64,000 nucleotides of DNA. Source: Pectinophora gossypiella (Eukaryota; Arthropoda; Insecta; Lepidoptera; Gelechiidae). The stretch is taken from contig NC_065420.1 in NCBI RefSeq assembly GCF_024362695.1, positions 1,830,501 through 1,894,500 of the forward strand, given 5' to 3'. The notes under the pieces were generated by a model. The model was not told the DNA's origin and did not search any database. It saw nothing but the letters and a program-made list of their open reading frames with translations. Positions 46,101 to 55,100 of this stretch are shown here, piece by piece (the first letter of the stretch is position 1; every line of letters starts with the position of its first letter). The position numbers and the translations under genes were made by a program.

Positions 46101-49100
46101 TTTTCGATTAACAATACATAGCAAAATATGTATCAATATGTAGCAAACAAAGCGTTGCAAATTAAAAAAAAAGATGAAAAACCACGACTATTTGCTGTAA
46201 TATTAACCTTACGAGCCAACTACAAAAGTGCAGTTATGATAAAATCAAACATGGCGCCGTTATTCGGGATATTTTGACGATAACGAGTTGTATTATACAT
46301 TGTTTTACCCGTTATTATGTGCTTTAATAACGAGTTGTATTGTTGATCGAAGTATAAAGTCAATTTTATTTTTGTTAATTACGTAGACTTTAGTTAAAAA
46401 TCTAGACTTTGACACCAATTTTTGTATTATTTTGCCTAATATTGACAAAAACTTGAGATTAACTTTTGTTTTGCTGTATGAATACCATATAAAAGTACTT
46501 ATTTGTATATCAGTATTGGATGTACGACTTGAATGTATGTATGCACTTTGGTACCATGTCACATTAACTTTCTTCACAATTTGAACTGTTGTGTCTCACT
46601 AAATGACTAACAGGTTAGTGCGACAGGGTTCTAAAAGTGATGATAGTACATCGCTTATGTGTAGTATTGATGTAGTATTATGCATGTATTATATTAGGCT
46701 GTACAGGGTGCGTTCCTTTGCGTTGTGCTAGACTGTCCGTCCGAAGTATAGGTAATTTTAGTATAGTAACACTTTATAATAAAAAATGTACTGACAAAAA
46801 TGTAACATTCCTTACGATTTGTATTGCACCGTACTTAACGTAGTACGATTAGAGTGAGAAATCTCTTCGTCTCTTTCGTACTAAGCTGTATACCGTTAGT
46901 GCGAAAGAGACGAGAGATATGTCTCTTTGAAATTAATGAACATGAAGTACAGCTATTTGCTCCTTTAACGCAGTTATTAATTAATTTGAATCTTGATGAG
47001 CGTGACAGACGTCGATACGGCTATCGTACAGTGCCGCTAGTTTAGTGAGTGAGTGAAATGTTAGGTTCAGGGAGGTTAAAAATGCCACATCGAATCAATA
47101 GGGTATTTAACTGGGTCAAAAAATAAACAACATAAACAGCCTATACACGTCCCACTGCTGGGTACAGGCCTCTCCTCAATCAACCGGAGAGGGTATGGAG
47201 CATACTCCGCCACGCTGCTCCACTGCGGGTTGGTGGAGGTGTTTTAACGGCTAATAGCCGGGACCAATGGCTTAACAATCAGGTGATTCAAGCCTGTACA
47301 GTCCTTACCAAACAAAGGAAAGTCTCACAAAGTAATCGAAGTGTTAAAAATTAATAAAAATAAATTAATAAATTATAAAATGCTAATCTAGAAATAGAAG
47401 ACAGTCTAAGATGATCGAAAATCAATCTCGTTTTACTTTTCGACTTATTTTCGATTTTTATTTAGAAATTGAGTAACGACGTTTGACCGCTTTTATTGAT
47501 GACGTCACAGTACAGTATTTTGAAACGTTCGTTTTGACGTTTCGTAAAAAGTATCTCATATGACATGGTTGTCAAGTAGCCTATTCATTTAAAGAAACAA
47601 TATTGCCATTTGACATTTGCGCATATAAAAGTAAGTGCGCAATGCACACAAATTTCAAATAGCACTATTCCTTTTTGGATGCATTGCTTCGATGTGGCAT
47701 TTTTAGCTCCCCAGTTCTTATTTTACGCGAGGCTATACATACGTATTATGAATATAAAAAACAGGGTGTTGGTTTATAGTTTATTAGTAAATTGTGACGT
47801 ATATACATTGTATATAATGACGATTATGTTCTATTATGTTATTTGATTTGCAAAATTATGGCTTCAAATTATTTTTTTTGTTAACAAATTCTTTAAGCAC
47901 AATTTTTGCATGTATGTTGTAGTTGATAAACAATTGTCAATTAATAGGGTGCTATTTTCGCTTTGCCCTTAAAGGGGTAAACAGAAAACCGTTTAAAAAT
48001 TGTATTTAAGTAACATAATGCTCAGTTAGGAGGTACTTAGTTCATCTTGCGATGGATGTACCTCTGGTACCCCTAATAGGACTGTAGTCGTGAGCTTATA
48101 TTATGTAGGTATGTGTTATTTAAGTAATCATGATTTAAAAAAAAAAAGATGTTGACTGATGCCTATTCGGGCGCACACAAACATAACCTAAAGTTAGTTT
48201 GACAGCTCATAAATTAATTCCGTCCTTCACTTACAAAAAAAAAGCAAAAAAAAACCAAGAAAATAAAAAAAGCTTGTTTATAAGTGCAAGAAAGAGATAG
48301 ACTAGTTTAAATTCTGTCAAATTAACTTAATTTTAAGTTATTGGTTGCCCGAATCGACACCATTATTTTGTCTGTAATATTGAAAAGCTTAAAAAAAACG
48401 TATTACGAATAAAAAAAATAACAAGCTGTGAGCGTGTGTATAAGTGTTTGACGGCCAGACAAAATTCAATCGAATTATTTGGTCATTGGAATCAATTTTT
48501 TCATTTGCAATTTTGGTAAGACGCGCATTCTTCAATATTTGTGGTGCCATTTATTTAAAAAAAACATAATATTAATACACGCGAACACGTTCAGCTGCTT
48601 GTCTTCCCGGGCATGTCGTAAAAACCGACAGAGGGATTGCGTCCTCTAACATGATGGACTAATGTTATGGGCGATAGGCTGATCCCTTATCACCATAAGG
48701 TTCATCATATCCATCTTAGGACTTCGTATCAACAGTGGCTGCAAGTTGTCTTTGATTACTTGTGGCTCTGCCCACCCCATTTGGGATTACGGGCGTGAGT
48801 TTATGTATGTGTATGTATGTGTATGTATGTATGTATAATATTAATAAGATTTTTGATACGGATTTATCTATAATGTCAAGTTACATTAAAATTGACATTT
48901 TCCAACAGGAGCTAACAGTTGTCATGACTGTGTTTAGTTTTGACAAAAATAACGATTACCAATAAAAAATATCTTTTAAATAACCGCGACGACCGACCGA
49001 CCCTACAAATAACGATTGCGGTGCAGTAATAATAAGGTCGATTTTCGTTTTAATCCTAAATCGTGATTGACGAATGTAGGATAGATGTAATATCTCTCTA

Positions 49101-52100
49101 AGGTACGTCAGAAAAAAAATACGATATAGGTAGGATTTGATGAAAAAAAAAACCCTTTGATGTGTTGCAAAAAGCAGAAAGAGAGAGAATATGAAAGTCA
49201 TATATTATATAAATAATTAAATATTATGTAATATTGAAAAATTTGTCTTATAATGAACGAATGATCTTTGATAGAGATTACAGTAATATTATTTTCTTTT
49301 AAGTTATTAGTTGTTTATTTCGTTCTAAAATTATTTTACCTAATGCCTTAATCGCAATGATGGACTATCCGATCGGCGTTCCCCAAAAACACGATAGATG
49401 GCGTTGTTAAGTTTTTTCTTCGTTCAAACTTCTAATTTCTTGGATAACATTATGCATCATTTAAATTTGATTTTGGGTATAAATGATGACCCTTTTGTTA
49501 TTTCACCAATTCAACTTCCACCCATTATTATTCTGATCAAATTAAAGAGAAGCAATATAGGTAGCAACATCATTCTATACATAATGTGATTCAAATACAT
49601 AATGTGATTAAAGGGTTACTCGCGCGATGCGGATGCTTAACGGCCTGGCCCAGGACAACCCGGACGTTGACCTGTACAGCTGTTCGGTGGCCAAATTCAC
49701 AGATGTGGCATTTCGCTATTGTTATGTCTTATATGTGTTTGTTTCAGTTGAATTGGTTTTTTGGTTGAGCTCAAGCCTCGACAAAAATTAGATTTAAAAA
49801 AAAAAAAAAAAATTGGTTTTTACTGTAATGGCTGAATGTAAAACTGTAAAAATAAATAAATAAAATAAATATAAAGCAACAATTAGTTTTTATGCTTCTG
49901 CCATTACATTACATTTTTGAATAATTATTTACCCCAGCAATGAGACAATAGGTAATTATCACGTTAAAAGTGAACAACGCCATCTATCGTGTGTTTGGGT
50001 AACGTCGATTGGAAACTCCCTCATTGCCTTAACTGATACCAAAACAGGACCAAGGTTATATATTATGTATTATAAAATGCGTTTCGGAGGTATGTGAACC
50101 TAACCTGTATTGGGCTGGTTTTCCTTTCGGGTTGGAAGGTCAGACAGACAGTCGCTTCTGTAAAAACCGGACCTGTCAAATTTTCAGGTTAGGTAAGCGG
50201 ACCCTGTGAACGGGTTAACGCTAGGGAGACAATGATAATGTTTGTATACTTATTATTTTTTGACCAGCCACCTTACAAATGAACTGAATGAACGTGTGTT
50301 TAAGTATTTAATAATAATAATAATATAATAATAATCATTTATTTCGGACTCATCCACATTGATTACATCCATATTTGTTAGTAAAATTGCAAGCTTACAA
50401 AACTAGTGTTAGTAACATACAAATATATTAAAATGGCAAGTCCGGATGGACTCCCCGACGCTGGCGGCCAATCATACGACTGCGTGCAGCCGAATCCAGC
50501 GAGCCAGCATCGGAGAGTCCCACCGGTCAACTAGCAAAAACCGGTCAAAATTGAATCCAATTACCATACAATTCCACTGAACTTTGCTTGGCTGTCAAAT
50601 ACTTAAACCCACGTTCATCCCTGGTTTATCTTTTATTTGTAAGGTGGTAAATGTTTATAGTTTGGTTGTGTTATTTTGACATAAACAACAGTCTAGTTTC
50701 CAACTAGTCAAATCTGTTACTTTTTACTAAACGTCATGACACGAAATTACTAAGGAATTTGTATATAAAAACACACTAAAAAAAATCATAAATTGTCGGA
50801 CCTTTTATTACTTTTTGTCGTATTAAATTTATAAATAACTTAATTAGGAAAATAAAATGGTTTTCGTCAGTTTTAGATCTGTCTTTATTTAGTATTATAA
50901 TTTCATAATTTATCTTTGACTTAAGGTACTAGCCTTGAGGAGCTCGGTGGCGCAGCGGTAAACGCGCTCGGTCTGCGATTGTTGAAGCAACTTTCGCAAA
51001 GGCCGGTCATAGGATGGGTGACCACAAAAAAGAAAAAAGTTTTCATCTCGAGCTCCTCCGTGCTTCGGAAGGCACGTTAAGCCGTTGGTCCCGGCTGCAT
51101 TAGCAGTCGTTAATAACCATCAATCCGCACTGGGCCCGCGTGATGGTTTAAGGCCCGATCTCCCTATCCATCCATAGGGAAGGCCCGTGCCCCAGCAGTG
51201 GGGACGTTAATGGGCTGATGATGATGAAGGTACTAGCCAACTCTGGGAGTCGTTGACATTACTTTTTTCTTGGACCTATAAAATGTTAATTACATAATAA
51301 ATTCTGCTAAAATAACACAATCATACTAAACTTATTGTTTTCTATGTACTTGTTGTTTTGCACTCGTTTTTAGGGTTCCGAACCTCAAAAGGTAAAACGG
51401 AACCTTTATAGGATCACTTTCTAGTTTTTATTAGTTTAGTACAATCAGTCGCACAACTTTTTTGATTGCATTAATTCTACTTATTTTATCCATTTGTCGA
51501 TAAATACTGTATAGACTTTGATGATTTTGTCGTATATTTTATAGATAAATAACCCTCTAGTCGAAGGTACTGGAATAATAGATGACGCGGATTACCTACG
51601 TCTTCTAATTTAAAGGATGTTAGTGACACTGTATTGAAAAAAATAGAGCGTTTACTTGATTTTACTGAAAATGTTGCTTTGTGTTTTTGCTTTTCGGAAA
51701 TGTTTAATTAAGATAAGAGTTTTTTTTTGTGGCGCCGCGATGTAAACCGAACATCGGTAGACTACGTACGAAAGGTACCTACGTCAATACAATGTTTTTG
51801 TACATTTATTTATTTATTTAATAATAAACACACGTAACAGGTTACAGACACAAATTTTATGAAATAATACACTTTTTGAGGTTCAGACTGTAACCCAACT
51901 ACACGTATGCAAGTTATATAATAATACTATGGTGAGAAAACACGACGCAAATTAAAAGATATTACAATAAAATATACTTAGCTCCGCAACAACATGGTAA
52001 CAATTACGATTCATGGATCTACGACCCAATCTACATTAATTTTATTATATTTTTTTAAATCACAACATGGGAATAATTAAAATAAACACAAAAAAAAATC

Positions 52101-55100
52101 ATGAATTGTCAGGAAATTCCACTTGATATCAACTCAGAATCATGTCTGAGATGATGATCATGGATGATTCAGACCATCCTCCAAAGTTTTAGTTACGGTA
52201 TCCATCCCCCAAAGTTTTTGTTACAGTGTCACTAACACCTTAGTGGTCGACGTTATTATCAAAGATTAACTTGTCGAAGGTCAATTTTACAATTATTTGT
52301 TTTTACAATTTTTTTTTAAATGAAGTTGTTACGGCTGTGGAGAACAAATGCCAAGAAAAGTATTATTTCAGTATTTATATTGGTTTCATGAATTGATGTA
52401 TAACATGTTACTATGTGTCTTGGGTTTATCGACGGGCGCTACACTGTGCATTCCGCTCTCAATTTGGGGTCCAATTTAAAAATTACCACATTGTATCGCC
52501 TTTGTAAGTAACTGGGGTTTTAATTTTAAGCTAATTTCAAAGGTTTATTCAGATGGATTGGTAATAAATTATTTTTATGCGAATGACATCAATTTTCTGC
52601 TTTTATTTTTTTATTTAACTTTTAGCTTTGGTTTTTTTTTGTTTGTATTTTAGTGCCAATGCTTCTATTTGTGTAGAACTTATGATAGTGGTTTCATTAT
52701 AGGGTGATTTGACAAAAGAATAGAAAAAGAGTACTTATGTAAAACAGATATCAAGAAAATATATTATTCTGACAGCTGTCAAACATATCATCTTATTATG
52801 AAATGTCTATAGTAGGTACTTTTTAGAAGCGTAGAGCCTGACTAAAATAAACTGTGATTAGTCTGAGTCGCTAAACACCGAAAAGGATGTAAGACAGAAA
52901 TAGAAAATCAATGGTACCGATGCTAGCGCAGAAAAGTTCAATTAATTTTGGCAGCAAAAATAGTTCCGTCTCTTTCTTAAAAAAAATAGAGATAGAGAAA
53001 AAGAGATAGAGATAGTTTCGGATCTGTCTGTCAAAGCACCATCAATTTGTAAAAGTTTCATTTTTGAACTTTGAAAAGACGCACTGTTCGTCAAAAACCC
53101 TTTCGTATGAACACAATTTTTATGTGTTACCTCACTAAAAAAATACTTCTTTATATTATTTATCACCAAGGCGAGGGTTTTATTCTAGTCAGGCTCTGTA
53201 ATTAAGTTACCCTAAGTAGTGAGAGTTTACAACGATGTTAACATAGCCATTGTACTTATACCGTGAATATAGTTTTGCAGTAAACTCTGTATTTTTATTT
53301 GCCTTCAGTCCCGCTTGAGCCGGTATCCGTGTATTTGAGCAATGGCTCTGTTTCTGTTGCTTGTTCGCTACTTATAAGACGGTTTACAATTTTGAACTGA
53401 GTATCCACACCTCAGCTTTCTGTTATACGAGTGTTAGACCAACGTGATACGTGGTGACCACCTGTCTTAGTGAAAACTGCACTTAAGATAGATTAATAAT
53501 TCATGGTGTGGGTACTTAGTTCATCTTGCGATGGATCTCTCTGTCTACCCCATTGGGATATAGTCGTGAGCTTATGTTATGTTACAATTTAGTAGCTATT
53601 TTAAGTTGATTGCTATTTGAAGCCTTGAAGTGGACACATTACTTGGACACTACATAGAAAAATCTCATTCGTACTGTGGGCCGCGTAACGCGTACGTGGG
53701 AGGGAGATATAGTCTGCGCTCTCCGCAGTCTCCTTTTATCCCTTAGCAGCTTACGGCCATTTAAAACTAAAGTAAGACCCAGAGGGGGTGAGGTCGGCGC
53801 GGGGAACTGGTGGGGAGCGGAGAGTTACCGTTCTATACGTAGTATTATTCTTTATTCTATGACATCAAAAAGTAATAAACATGAAAATGAAGTCGGTTAA
53901 AGAAACTGGACATTTAAAAAGGCCATATTAAGAGCACTTCACCTAAATCCGCAATATCGCTATTTGACATTTGTTTGACATGACGCACTAATGTGCGCAA
54001 ATGTCAAATTATAGAATGGCTTTTTTAAATGAAACGTTCAATGTTGGTTTTGAACTCCTAAAGTCTAATAAAATTGTGATAATATACAGAATAGCATCAC
54101 CGAGGCAGTAACGTAAGATCAGTATTTTTTTAAAGAAAGCTTGTTATAGTCCGTTAAATATAGCTTAATTAATTGACTGTACTTGAAACATAGTATACAG
54201 CCGGGTGCGAAGGAAACATATCTGAAAACGCATTATTCTGACGGCTGTCAAATTTGTCAAACTACATTTAACGCAGTATATTGATTCCAGCAGATAACTC
54301 TTAATTTTAAGAATAATAATTTATCTTTTCCATTTTATTATTTTCTCTTGGCTATAACTTTCTGGAGGTGGAGCCCTAGAGTCCTAAAACACAGGGTATC
54401 GTAATTAAGACTTGTATTTTAGTTTATGCTCCAGCTTCTACCCATAATACCATGTATTTTTATAGAGGAAACAAAGATAATACTTAAAAAAAATAGGAGG
54501 TGTTTGGTGGAATCAGTACTACTATCTGCGATTCACAGCCTAACGTGTCAAATCACTGCCCTTTTACAGAAGACCCGTTGAATCTCATGACGAAATCGCT
54601 CACCAACTCTCTCCAGCATGCAGTGAACACCGTGAGAGACCTCACACACTTAGACCAAACAGTACCTTACATAACCAGCGTACTGGAACAACCTATATCC
54701 ATGTTCACAAAGAACGAAGTAGTAGACTCCACTGTGGCAAGCGCTGAAGAATGCTTCGAACTACCCCCCATAAAACACCTCCCAACTGATCTATCAAACA
54801 ACGTACTCGAATCTATTATAAACGAGTTCAAAGACGTGTCAAGCGAGACCGAGGAATTGAGGAGGATTAAATCCGAGGAGATTGAGAGGAAGTTTAAGCT
54901 GTATAGTAGTATTATGGAGAAGAAGTACGATGAAGATCTGATACATAGTAGTCGGAGGAGTAAGGGGCGGTCGGGGGGATCGACGCCGCGCGTCGCGACG
55001 CCCGTGAGGAAGCACGACGTCAGCTACACCAGTCCGTGTGTCATGAACGTCAGTGTTTGTGGGTATGTTTTATTTTTAATTCTAAAATTGTTTTTTTTTT

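Noticed and set aside
54500..54569. Upstream extension of TECPR2 exon 8
   Set aside because: A good acceptor (CCCTTTTACAG) at 54569 gives the phase needed by exon 7; the extension has no homology.
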